From Sthenelais limicola (lineage: Eukaryota; Annelida; Polychaeta; Phyllodocida; Sigalionidae), in contig OW804096.1 of the NCBI GenBank assembly GCA_942159475.1, positions 17,880,906 through 17,944,905 on the forward strand: a DNA stretch of 64,000 nt. The letters run 5' to 3'. This document shows positions 1 to 11,300 of the stretch, in pieces. Each line of letters starts with the position of its first letter. The stretch's first letter is position 1. A program made the position numbers and the translations under genes. The notes under the pieces are model-generated. The model worked only from the letters and a program-made list of their open reading frames with translations, was not told the DNA's origin and did not search any database.

Positions 1-3
1 GTG

Positions 4-420
4 CTTATACCATGTTTCTATCAAAAGTTTTGAGCTTTTCCAATATTTTCAGATTTTCAATGGTGGCCATCTTGGATATGAGTTGTCATGCAATGTCTAA
101 CATGTTTTTAAATGTCATCACAGCATTGAGCATACCTGAATACCCCATAATAGGCCCAACAACTGGCCTTATACCATGTTTCAATCAAAAGTTATGAAAT
201 TTTCCAAAATGTCAGATTTTCGGTGGCAGCCATCTTGGATATCTGTTATAAGGAAATGTCCAACATGATTTTAAGTATCACCAGTGTGTTGGGCATACCT
301 GAAAACCCCATTATAGACACCAAATACATCCATTTGCTATGTTCTGATCAAAAGTTACATTGATTTTTAGCTGGGCACTTACCCCATGGCAGCCATTTTG
401 GAAAATGGCTATTTTCCCCT
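4..420. repeat. Tandem repeat, period about 164 bp, ~2.5 units
   Basis: Unit 1 starts at 4 with cttataccatgtttctatca and unit 2 at 168 with cttataccatgtttcaatca. A more diverged third start is near 335. Inside each unit the words gtggc-catcttggat and catacctgaa-acccc recur at the same offset. Units are clearly diverged, so this is an old minisatellite or the edge of a satellite block extending left of the window. The short ORF at 12-197 inside it is not a gene. Confidence 0.75.
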
Positions 421-1324
421 ATTTCCCAACGATAAATTTTTCTACATTTTTAGTATGTTGATACAGGGCCCTTGTGGGAAAGGATGGTGAAAACCGCATT
501 TCTGTTCTAGTTTTTTTGACCTTTTTCATAAATTGACTGGACTATATACCCAAAATAGAAAAAAGTTTACATGTATAATATTTGTGTCGTATTTGAATGA
601 TTGACTATTTGACTATGATTTAATTGCGTAATCAATTTGACTAGTGATTGTACGATTTCATTAGTTAATTTGTATTACTATTATTTAATTATGTTTATAT
701 AGGCTGAAAATGTTGTACGTGGTACATGAGCTTATGAATAAAAAGCAAACAAACAAACAAAACAAGGAGTGTAAAGATGTGAGTAGATATAATGCATTAA
801 AACAGGTACAATCAAGCTAAACAATAAATATTAATACTAGTGGATGAACATGTTCATTCACGTTTATCAGAGTGGCACCCCTATAGACCGAGTTATTACA
901 ATAGTGCCCTCTCATTATGTATCATGTAGGCCCCCTATATGATTTTTTGTTTGTTTTTACATCATCATCTTTATTCAATATATCAACAAAGCTTTCCTTT
1001 CGCCTAAGCATATCGACATCTAGGTATACATATGCTCCTATTCCTGTCGGACATAAGACATAGCAATCAAATACACGATAGGTTGAACATTACCATTGAA
1101 ACATCATAAGGATTTTCATTCGCTTGCAGGATTGACTACGTTGTGATAGCCAAATCTTCTTCTAGCTGTTGTTATCTAATAAATCCGATATGTCGGCGAA
1201 CAGCCTTCTCCATAAAGTGTTTTCTTCTTTGCTTATTCCGTTAAATTTATTTTGATACAATATAATGGATATTTTGGTTTATAATTCATAACAGAAAAAT
1301 AACCATGTATATGATTGATTGCAG
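421..1324. other. No gene; repeat tails and intron sequence
   Basis: AT-rich DNA without a supported exon. An (AAAC)n-like tract at about 741-766 after an aataaa word looks like the tail of a degraded retroelement. The stretch at 950-990 (T-rich, then tttattcaatat-tcaacaaa) resembles 20685-20720, so it is probably a dispersed repeat end. The final bases before 1325 form a polypyrimidine-poor splice acceptor (attgcag) for the BTB-BACK exon. Confidence 0.5.
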
Positions 1325-1482
1325 GTTTAATGATCGCTGCAGAACAGTATAACTTGGAGGATTTATCACAAGGGTGCGCTAACTATATGCGGCACTGCGT
1401 CAATGTAAACACCGTCTGTGATCTACTAATCTCAGCAGAGAAATACATACAGTTCAAAACTACCAAAGTCTACATACAAAAG
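1325..1482 (+). CDS. BTB-BACK protein, internal exon
   Basis: An exon bounded by an acceptor (attgcag at 1318-1324) and a donor (aag|gtgggt at 1483). It reads, after a split first codon, LMIAAEQYNLEDLSQGC and ends TTKVYIQK in phase 0. The pattern of an A/AEQYNL.DL...C helix, then NVCDLL..AEKY, is the junction between the BTB/POZ fold and the BACK domain of BTB adaptor proteins, which recruit substrates to cullin-3 ligases or act as scaffolds. It joins in phase to the exon at 7865. Upstream exons carrying the BTB core lie left of the window. The short cytosolic or nuclear protein resembles BTBD19 or invertebrate serine-enriched-protein relatives; I am not sure enough for a symbol. Confidence 0.72.
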
Positions 1483-1532
1483 GTGGGTTTTCATTCTCTT
1501 TTCATTGATAATCAATGAACTAATACATATGC

Positions 1533-1858
1533 TGTGTTTCAGGAAAATGAGTCGCAAAGTGATATTTTTCAGTGTTTTTATCACAAGATCCCTTCATTGA
1601 AATGTTTTGATTGTTAGAGGGTTTAGCACTCATAGTCATATAAATCCGTGTAATGAATTCAAGGACATTGTATTAAATATGTCCTTGCGTTTTGAAGGCC
1701 TTTGTATGGAGTATATTTAGTTACTTTACTGGTAATTACCCAGTCAGAAACATTGCAAACTTTTTCTTTTCAAAAATAAAAATATCAAGCTTAAAATATA
1801 GAAATACACATTAGGTGTCCTAGTGTTTACTATCATTTTTAGTGTTTACTCTTTTTCC
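1533..1858 (-). mobile_element. TIR element (MITE-like), copy 1
   Basis: The left edge tgtgtttcaggaaaatgagt is the inverted-repeat end that also opens the copy at 4734. The interior shares attaaatatgtcc-tgcgtttga and tatagaaatacacattaggt words with that copy. The right terminus is degraded. No transposase is encoded. The family has at least five copies here, all within or just beyond the BTB-BACK gene. Confidence 0.55.
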
Positions 1859-1914
1859 CCTTCTTCTTTAATACTACACTTCCCATGGGACACTTGGGGG
1901 TAGTCTGGTTGATG

Positions 1915-1972
1915 GAGAGTGTCACAGAAAAATGAGTCAAAAGTCTCTTTTTTCAAGTTTTTTTTTCAAAAG
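1915..1972 (-). mobile_element. TIR element, terminal fragment
   Basis: gagtgtcacagaaaaatgag followed by tcaaaagtc repeats the inverted terminal sequence of the element at 4734. It runs straight into a T-rich tract (T run 1973-1994), so only the end is left. Confidence 0.45.
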
Positions 1973-2479
1973 TTTTTTTTTTTTTTTTTTTTTTACAACA
2001 GACTTTATTTCTGATACCTGCCTTCGAGGCATATACAATTCTAAGCAGATGGTTAATAATATACCGACATAAGAGAAAAGCATCAAATAACACCATTTAC
2101 ATCTCTATCCATACTTATACTATGCTTAACATGTTCAATTCGATTTAAAAAGAATCATGATTACAAATCATAATGAATATAAATGTATACATATAAACCT
2201 CTTCACATTTTTCATCTGGAAGTATAGAACAATCACACATATTGGTAAACCATGTAGGCCCTATTATGTATCTCTCCATATCTCATCACTTAGTAGCTTG
2301 TCACAAATAATCATAAACAGTAGTGATTCATCATAATTTACAACATCCATAAAGCAATTATTCCTCATTTAAATTATTACAATTAAGATCAATCTTCTCC
2401 TTTAAAACTGGAACTTTATATACCATACTTCCTTTTTAAGGACCCCTTAGATATTAATTACTGGATCAAATGATCCTTA

Positions 2480-3470
2480 TTAACCGATCCCTATGCGGGA
2501 TCTGGTTTCCCATGCGTCATTACAGAATAAGGATTCACTGTACTCCTTCTTGTCTTGCTTCTGGAATTTCTCCTTGACTGTCCTTTCCTCTTTTACGTCT
2601 GCTAGTCTTTCTTTTTCTAGATAGGCCCAAGCGGATACTATTTCTGATGCAGTTTTGAAATCACTCTCCTTCTTGTGGTAGGAGAGTGGTAATACTGGCA
2701 ACTTTTTCTCCAGATAGTCCTCAGTAATAGCGGACTTTACATATTCCGTCACCAGTGCGTACCAGTGACTGCGGGATTAACTTTCACCACTGTGCGCATG
2801 CCCAGTCCAGCTGACCTACCTGGCTATGCGGGCAGCCTCCACCCGGGCTCCCGGTGAACGTGCAGGGGTGTGTGTGTGCCCCTGACCACACGGCCGCTGA
2901 CCCCCTGCAGCCCGTATACCTATGCTTACTTCTTTTTGTTGATACACTGTTACGAAAGTTGCCATATACTAAAATCTAGCGGATAAAATGTCCTGGTATC
3001 AAGCATGACTAATCTTAACATGTCGTTTCATAATATTGGATAGCTTACATTATTATACAATAACTCAAATTCTGGGAGACAAAGGAGAAAGTTAGAAGCC
3101 TATGGTTAATACATAAGGCTTCTGTGACCTGCCCGCATAGCTCATAGTTCAGGCCGTTTTCCGCCCCTCTTGGTATGGCACTGCTGTCATTAGTAAAGTC
3201 CGCTATTGACTTTCCTTGTACAGAGTAGAGGGGTTGTAATACAGGCAAGTCCCCAGTGCCAGTGGCTACAACTTCTTGTTGCTCCATTTCTTCCAACTCC
3301 AGTTGCTCTAGAAACCCCATCAGCTTGGCATGTTTGTCCATAAACCGGGTATGATATTCATCTGCTTCTTTAGCCATGGTTCTAACAAGACCTTTAAGGT
3401 CATCAAAGAAGTTAGCTTCCATTATTAACACAAGAGTGTTGTAAGCCTGGGATCCGCTTATAACAACCAC
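2480..3470 (-). other. Two minus-strand ORFs of unknown nature
   Basis: On the minus strand an ORF at 3470-3045 (141 codons) is followed by one at 2752-2480 (90 codons). Both are charged and helix-prone (for example MGFLEQLELEEMEQQEVVA; LEKERLADVKEERTVKEKF) and low in the random-looking composition of most frames here. I recognise no family. They could be exons of a nested gene or part of a gag-like transposon ORF. The word aatagcggactttac at about 2728 recurs inverted near 3189, which hints at a local rearrangement. GC content rises between 2750 and 2950. Confidence 0.25.
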
Positions 3471-3969
3471 AATATATAGTTTAAGCCACTAGGTGGCCAT
3501 GTAAATGCACTGAAGGAAAATACTAGTGAATATATCCACCAGATGGCACCACTGCACTGGTAAAGAATCCTTGTTATTCTAGCTTGTTGGTTGGACGAAT
3601 TTACTACCGGCGTGGCTGTCTCACAAAGATCTGGGTTACTTCTATAAAACTGAGAGCCTTATCTGTTTAAAGTCACTTTTCACAACTTGGACTGACCTTT
3701 CATGGACAAATCCATCATGATAGTGTTCTGGAATAACTGTTATAGTCCTTGTGATCTCGTCCTGCACTTAAGGTTCTGTTCATTCACTGAGTAATGGCGG
3801 GCAAAACGAATTTGCTCCCGCCGACCTACTGAGTCACTTCTACCGATGCTAGATTCTTCTCACTTCTGTGTAAATAGTCTGATCTGACTTGTGTTTTAGT
3901 ATCACTGATGTCTTAACTATGTTTTGTCACTTTTTGATAATTGACCAACACGTAATGCTTCCTATATCC

Positions 3970-4360
3970 TGAAAAAAGAAATGAGACAGAGCTCTCATAA
4001 TTTTAAAATATCATCACTTTTGAAAAGATGAGACTAGGCCGATTCCAATGATAGTAGGCCTAAGCATTAGCATAGCAAATAAATGTTTCGGTATTTTAAG
4101 TTTGATATTTTATTTTTTTAAAATACTTTGCAATATCGCTGCGTGGACATTTACTAGTAAATAGCTAAATATACTCAACAGGATGACCTTAGGAATGCAT
4201 GGATGTATTCACACTGCCTTGAAATTTGGTAAATTTATTCATGCTACGAGAAGTGTTAAGCACCCTAAAGGGGAAAACAGTCCTGCAAACGCATCTTGTG
4301 AATAAAACACTGAAAAAATAATAATTTTGTGACTTGTGACTCGGTTTTTTCTGAAACATA
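3970..4360 (+). mobile_element. TIR element, copy 3
   Basis: The right edge tgacttgtgactcggttttt then tctgaaaca is the inverse of the terminus at 4734. The interior gaaaagatgag-ctaggccgattcca and the stretch from actcaacaggatgacctta onward match the copy at 9540 in the same orientation. The left terminus is degraded. It carries no ORF of its own. Confidence 0.55.
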
Positions 4361-4733
4361 ACAAATAATTTCAATATCCTCTTGACGGAGCAATGTTCCT
4401 GAGACCCTCTCTACTTTGTTCCGGAGCAGATCCAGACACACACCTGCATGAAAGTGATAATAACAGCAATAATTCAGTCAGAAGGAAATGAATGAATAAT
4501 TTAGTTCTTTATTTGAGACGACTCAAAATGAATACATTTTAAAAAGGGCAGAATCCCCTTAAGGATCCTGCTTATACTATCAGTTGTTGGCTAGTTGTAA
4601 GTAGGTGCTGTCACCTGGTTACAAGTATCAACACTGATGTTACTGATAGTGGCGACATCTATACTCAGTAAACCTTACATCGAACCTTCACATGTAGTTA
4701 TGTAGTCAGATCATCACCAATAACCATTTGTAA

Positions 4734-5237
4734 TGTGTCACAGGAAAATGAGTCACAAGTCGAAAAAAAATGATATTATTCAAAGTGATTTATTCGCAGA
4801 TTCTCTTTGTTGGAAATCTCTTATTCTTCGAGGGGTAAGTGCTTTTAATAGCATGAATATATGTCCCGAATTTCAAGACTGGATTGGATATATCCTTGCG
4901 TTTCAAAGATCATTCTATGGACTATATTTAGCTACATGTGGGGTGGTGTTGTGCTGGTTCTGTAGGTGGAGAGGCACCTATGGCACCTATGCCCACCCAG
5001 AAATATTGCAAATTTGTTTTCAAACATAAATAGATCAAACATAAAATATAGAAACACTTCTTAGATGTCATTCATGTTTACCATCATTGGAATCAGCTTG
5101 ATCTCATCTTTTCAAATATGATGATACCCAAAATCATTTTTTTGCGACTTGCAAACAATCCGATAAAGAGGTGTTGTGAATTAATCACTTTGAAAAATAT
5201 GATTTTTGCGACTTGTGACTCATTTGTCTGAAACACA
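4734..5237 (-). mobile_element. TIR element, most complete copy
   Basis: Opens with tgtgtcacaggaaaatgagt (then cacaagtcg) and closes with cgacttgtgactcatttgtc (then tgaaacaca), giving imperfect inverted repeats of about 40 bp that extend through atgat...caaagtgattta and its inverse. Length about 500 bp, no transposase, so it is a non-autonomous DNA element. The 98-codon ORF at 4733-5029 is accidental. Target duplication is not clear. Confidence 0.7.
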
Positions 5238-7020
5238 TCACATATGCGAGTCCCCTATTGCACGTTGATGCATGAGGGCGAGCCTGTAATATGATTGGTT
5301 AGATAAATCACGTGGTTGTCAGGCTTATTAGACCATCCATTCTACTAAAGAGGAGCACAGAGTCAGTGCGGACGTGATAGTGAATTGAATGTGTACAGTT
5401 TCTGGTGTAATTTGCAGCTTTCCTCTGCATACCTTGTCAACCCTATAACATCCATTATACGAGTGCAGAATCCTGGTCTATCTCCCCGAGGGTTGTATCG
5501 CATTTTAAGATTTTTATTCAGCAATAAAACATTATGTAACAATTACAATTTTCTCAGGATGTGCTGATTTAATTTTTTTAAAAAAGAGTGTTCATTTATA
5601 GTAATAATCTGTTGACAAGCAATTCATATAGGATCTTAAGATATTCACTACAGATGTCATAAACATCGAATAATTTACAAATGACAATTTCCAAGAGCCT
5701 GGCACAAAGTATAATAAAGAAAAATTAAAATTCAATCCCAGCGTTGTGTCTAATTCATATAATCCTAATGCTTTTCTACATACTATAGTCTTAACCAACT
5801 CTAGGTGATAATGAGTCGCATTATTTTGTATCTCAAGACTTTTATTTATGTACTGAGAAGTTTTCCGCTGCTTTGATCTTGTATTGCCTGTATTTCAATT
5901 CAATTCAAAGTATTCTTTATTTGTACCTAAAGGGGGTTGTACAAACGGTAGCCATACATCAGAAAGGATTTTCTGGTTTTCCTGTCTTTGAGTAATATTC
6001 CCTAGAAAATAGTATCTACCCTTGATTAAATACAAATCGTTGGAGCTGTGGATAAAGAGATCTTAGATAAAAGTTAGCTCAAGGCCAGTTAGTTCTAAAG
6101 TGATTTTTACTATGCTAAAGGTACATTGGCATGTGGAGTGAGTGAGTGAGATCAACACATCAAAAGAAAGCACCGCCTTCAGTATAATGATAGCCCTATC
6201 CCTACTTCTTGAGGTAAAATCAATGTCAGCTAGGTTCGAACATAAAATGGTGAATGATAAGAGTCCTGGAGGGATTTCAATCTTGGATTATGATGTTTAA
6301 TGTTGGCAGACATCTTCGGAGGACTCATGACGTCACTCATGATGGAATCCTGCCTCTATGCTAGCATAGCGAGTGCAACGTGGTCATGCTTTTCCTCCTA
6401 CTGGCATTTTGGCAATGATATAAAGCAGAAGTAGGCATATTCTCATTAGATCTGAATCTTTACATGCTATTCCTGGCCAGATTTCACTTTTTGAAATGTG
6501 ATTTTAAGAAAGAGAAGGTGTTTTGTAAGGAGTAAACAAGTCTTACTAAAACCGGAACTGACAAACTTCTTGTCGTCCCCCCATTATCGCTCACAATAAC
6601 AAAAACCTTTTGGGACTGTACAGGGTTCATTTCAAACCATCTAAGTTCAAACAAACCCATACTAGTCTAGTTATAGCCTCTCTCAATCACTAATAGCAAA
6701 GAAAATGGCTTAATAGGTATCTGAAGGGAGGGAAACCTGATTCAAACTTCAACCCAACCACGCCCTCAGCACATGTGGCCGGTGCGGAGCCGTGACTGGC
6801 TCAGCCTTCATGACATCAAAATCAAGAAGGATTGTGGGTAATGTTCCCCAAAATGGCGGCAGTCATGAACTTTGCATTAAGCCTATTTCGGACATTTCAA
6901 ATGCTTCCATCAAGGTTGTAATAGATACTAGGGATATTTCTGAACTATAGGTACGTTTTTATTTAATAAAATAACCCATTGCGGTACCATTGTACTGAGT
7001 ACGGTATGTTCTTTTAAAGA

Positions 7021-7087
7021 GTGTTTTATCAAGGGCGGGAGAGCTGAGAGGGAGGCAGTTTATGATCATACCCAGGAAATAGAGATA
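7021..7087 (+). mobile_element. SINE-like (GTGA)n family, internal fragment
   Basis: ttatcaagggcgggagagct and the following gagagggaggcagtttatga are almost identical to the interior of the full copies at 28967 and 51773. The (GTGA)n head and the aggacca tail are missing and no target duplication is visible. Confidence 0.65.
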
Positions 7088-7499
7088 TGTGATCTAACAT
7101 ACCATTCTCAGTGGTCCTGTTCATATAAATGTGTACACACTGTCATCACACTACGGGAAAAGATGATTTAATTTAATTTTAATTATAGTTTGTAGAGACC
7201 CGACAACTTAGAGATTACTAACCTACCTACTAAATCTACATTAAGATAAGAGCGAAAATTAAAAGAAAAAATAATAGAAACAGTAACAATTATAAGTAAG
7301 AGAACCACAGGTTCTCAGCTAACTAAACATGAGTATAATTTGTGCAGTAAGTAATACTAGAATGACATAGTATCATGTATGAAGTGGACTGTATTCAATG
7401 AGTATGTCTGAAAACAACGAGGCCGGTAGGCCGATTTCTTTTCGGCCATACAAGGTAAATACAGGCCACTGATAATCATTGGTATGTAAAGCCATGTAC

Positions 7500-7672
7500 A
7501 ATTCTTTCATTCTTTCTTCATGTCTGCCTCTCTCTCTCACCCTCCTCTCTCTCACTTCTCTCTTTCTCTCCCTATTTGTCAGCCTCTCTATCCCCCCTCC
7601 TCCCTCTGGCTTCACTCTATTTCTCTCTCTCTCTCCCTTGTCTCTTCCTCCTGAGGTAGTGTATTATTTTTT
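7500..7672. repeat. CT-rich microsatellite
   Basis: Imperfect (CT)n/(CTCTTC)n tract, broken by short interruptions. It creates open frames on both strands (7373-7615 minus, 7479-7679 plus) with Ser/Leu or Arg/Glu bias that should not be taken as genes. Confidence 0.85.
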
Positions 7673-7864
7673 CTTTTAATGAACATGAACATATGAACAA
7701 TAATGTACATATATTAATAGATCAATCACTGTTCACCCTTGGAAAGCCTGGAAGAACTGTGTTTTTCAAAGAAGGTAATAAGTAAGAAGGGTAATGCCCA
7801 TTTTCACAAATTATGTACAATATATATAAATCTATCAAATACAATGCAATATTTGTACTTGCAG

Positions 7865-8329
7865 GTAATGGACTTCATAGATAAGAATGCAGAGAGTGTG
7901 CTTGTTCAGCAGCAACTAACAGACCTGCCCCGCCACGTGCTTACATTGGTGCTCAACAGGGAGGACGTCCACGCCTGTGCAGTCACCAAGTTTAACGCAG
8001 CCCTGGCTTGGAGCAGGGCCCAGCTACGCCAGGATCCTAACCAAGACCTGGCCGAAATCTTCTTACCCTTTGTTGATGTCATCCAGTTTGATGCCATTCC
8101 TGCTTCAGTACTAATGAAGGAGGTGAAGCCTCTGGGTTTAGTTCCAGATAACATCTTGATGTCTGCCCTTGCGTATCAAGCTGATCCGGATAGCATCCCT
8201 CCACCGAATCCGGGATCCCGCAGGCCGAGCGGGCGAAATATGTGCACTGATGATGAATCCATAGGCTCAACTACTGATCTACAGGAAGAAATAAACAAAC
8301 TGGCGGTCAAAGTCAACAGTGAAAACTGA
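7865..8329 (+). CDS. BTB-BACK protein, terminal exon with stop
   Basis: The acceptor cttgcag precedes 7865, and the frame (phase 0) continues the exon at 1325-1482. It reads VMDFIDKNAESVLVQQQLTD, with LPRHVLTLVLNREDVH, then an FNAALAW helix, FLPFVDVIQFDAIPASVLM and a tail ending VNSEN before TGA at 8327. The order is BACK-domain helices followed by ALAYQADPDSIPPPNPG and a Ser/Glu-rich tail. BACK domains link the BTB fold to partner-binding regions in cullin-3 adaptors; no Kelch repeats follow, so this is a short BTB-BACK protein like BTBD19 or the invertebrate serine-enriched protein. GC is higher than the flanks, as expected for real coding sequence. Minus-strand ORFs over this exon are shadows. 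Confidence 0.82.
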   Translation, partial: VMDFIDKNAESVLVQQQLTDLPRHVLTLVLNREDVHACAVTKFNAALAWSRAQLRQDPNQDLAEIFLPFVDVIQFDAIPASVLMKEVKPLGLVPDNILMSALAYQADPDSIPPPNPGSRRPSGRNMCTDDESIGSTTDLQEEINKLAVKVNSEN

Positions 8330-11300
8330 AGTTATTCCACATGATGGGACAGATAGTAACTATGATTATGATTGGGATTGATATCATGATAGTATGATGA
8401 TTGTGGGTCAAGTTGACAAAACATGTACAATTGGTGATTTTAGAGCCAAATGAACTTTAATTATGAACATTTAACTCAACGTTAATGTTTTCTATTAAAG
8501 TAAATTCTAAGCTTCAATTCTGATTCATATATATATATATTCCCCAATTCTTCATCAAACCTACATTCTCGGCAACTTTCCATAGTTGGCATTGAGGGGT
8601 CTGGAATGGAGGTTATTAATCCTTTTAGTCTCTGCCTAAGGTGATTATAGTCACAAGACCATTCAAGGCAGTAACTGCAACCCTGTCCTTTCCTGTGCAT
8701 AGCTCCAAAAATTGTCAAAGTTTCCATTTCTGCATACACAGAAATTGTACTCACTTATGATTTCAACATTTATTATTTATTGATGGAAGGATTTAGAGGA
8801 GATATACAGGAAGGAATAAGTCTGGAGGTTCCATTCACTATTATCATGTCCTTAGAAAAGACGAATATTCACAAAACCCATAATTTAGACCCATGGATAA
8901 TTCTATGGCTTCTTGTAAGTACATACTCCAATTGGTGGTACTTTACCCAAATCTGCGCTCCCTAATTCCTTTGCTATCATGTGTGTTTCTGTATATAAAA
9001 CCTTAATCCTAACCCACGATTCCTTGGACTGCAAATAATTGTTGTGGGGTTACCTCTATGGGATCTTGTGACTGGTTGGTGACTGATGTTGAGGTAGAGA
9101 TGGCAACCAACAAAAACACAAGGTGTAAGAAGTAGCAGCTCTCTTGGTGGAACTCAGTGGAACTGAAGATGATAGTTTATTGTACCACAACAATACCAAG
9201 GCCAGGACAACCTACAACCCACATAACATTATCATATATCATACATACATCCACTCACTATCCAGGTTGACACAGCATTGAGAGTTTGATTTGGTACGTT
9301 AAGGTTACCCTGGATGCCGGCTCTCAGATGTTAAACCTTGTTAACTTTGTCCAAACAGTACCTTACCAGAAGCCACCCAGGCATATAAGATTTCCCAAAA
9401 TGTACAATTTATTATGTACACAATGTCCAATATAAAGATTTGTATTGCACCTCTTATCTTGCATATTAAAGCTGAGAAAGGAGTTTTAATGGCAACAATG
9501 TTGGTTTATATTGCGTAAAACACCAGATAGTATTTTTATGTGATGGGTTAGAGAAAAATGAATTTCGAGACGCCATCATATTTGAAAAGATGAGATAAGG
9601 CCGATTCCACTGATGGTAAACATTAAGGACATTTAATAAGTAATTCTAAATTATGTTATACATGATAACAAAGTTTCGATATTTCTTGAGGGTCAATCAT
9701 TAGTAAATTAGTTACTGCTAATTATACTGCTCAGGATGACTTCCGAAAGGCATAGATACATTTAGAACAGTCTTGGAATTTGGTACATGTATTACTACTA
9801 CAACGACCACAGAACCGTTAAAATATGAAAACATTCCTATAAGGAGTTTTTGTGATACATACGTTCGAAAAATACCATTTTTGCCACTTGTGACTCATTT
9901 TCCTGTAACACATTTATATATTAAAGCTAAGAATGCAGCTTTAATGGCAGAAATGTTGGTTTATATTGAGTAAAACACCAGATTGTATTTATATATTGGC
10001 ACCCTGACCCATGTAATGATGAAATGATGATCAAGTGTACAAGTTTTGGGCAGTTCTTAATACAGCGGTTGACCAAGATGATGTTGATTATTGATGAGAG
10101 ATACAGATAAACATAGCAGAGAAGAAGGGAGTATGATCAATGTAACAAGTCCATTGTCAGTCAGAGCTGTTAAGTATATCCGAGATGAGATACTTCTCTC
10201 GGGGGGAGGGGCCTTCTAGGGAGTGGGAGGGACTTATATGAATGACTGACATCTCTGTACTATCATGTATTATGTGACCATGTATGCTATGTGTTATATT
10301 GTTATTATATAAGAAGCTGTCAATGGTATCAACATGATAAATATATGTAGTCATTTGTTCTGAGTAGTGCTTTACCATCTTCTTTGTGACTGATTTTTCA
10401 CTTTATTTACAAAATCTCCCCTCTTTCATACTCTGGATCAACAGAGTCAAACATATTGATATCTTAACCCTACCCTGACCAGGTGTTTAACGTTGCAGAT
10501 GTTATCTGTTATGGACCAAACCTAGTCTCCCTGCTATCATATCAAACAACCCCACTGTAAATCTTCATAGGAGCAAAGGTTTATGAGAGATGGGTAGGTA
10601 TTTGCTATCTAACATCTGAGTATACAAAAGGCCTCAATTGCAGCTATCTTTTATAATTGTATTGGTTTTTCAGGATGATTTTCTGATGTCAAACCTTATT
10701 TACTATCCTTAAAGATGTGGAACAAAGTGTTTAATTCTGATAATATTATGAGCTAACAAATATTTGTAATGCGTAAAGGATCAGTATACTATCCCATTAC
10801 ATATCCTACAGAATGTTTATGGTGTAATTAATACTTCAAAGTGAAATAATGTCTGGACATTTTCTCAACCTAAAAATGAACCAATGTATTACCAATCATT
10901 TTATTTTAGTTAACACAGTTTTTAATGGCTAACTTAGACATCTTTTTCTGAATGGAAAGGAAAGACTCTTCAACATTGATTGCAATTGGCGTTATCTTTC
11001 ATGGATTCTTTTGAGATGACTGAATATGTGTTTACAAATAATTATTTAAACTGGTTTGGGAGAATGAAAAACACAGACAGATATCAGTAGAGTAATGATG
11101 TATTTGTGTATTTGGTTGGTGATGAGAAGCAAAAACAATTGTTAAAAGTTTTCTGATTTCTTAAACTTTATGGTCTTGAATTAGATATTCATTGGTTATA
11201 TGTATTGGAGGTAAAACCATTTTTGTGTATAAATAAGAATCTGCAAATTTTCTTTGTTGTGTATAGGCTTATTTAATATTTTGTATGTTTTCAAGTGTAG

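Larger units (their letters stand above)
1483..7864 (+). other. Intron of the BTB-BACK gene, filled with repeats
   Basis: A 6.4 kb intron (donor gtgggt, acceptor cttgcag). It holds four of the five related TIR elements listed separately, a 22-base T run at 1973-1994, the two minus-strand ORFs at 2480-3470, a SINE-like fragment at 7021-7087 and a CT-rich microsatellite at about 7500-7672. Segments 5240-6120 and 6150-7020 show no coding feature. A gtgagtgagtgag word at 6136 is a probable 5' scrap of the SINE-like family described at 28967. Confidence 0.6.

Noticed and set aside
4733..5029. 98-codon ORF
   Set aside because: Lies wholly inside the TIR element and starts in its terminal repeat.
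7373..7679. Ser/Leu-rich and Arg/Glu-rich ORFs on both strands
   Set aside because: Products of the CT microsatellite.
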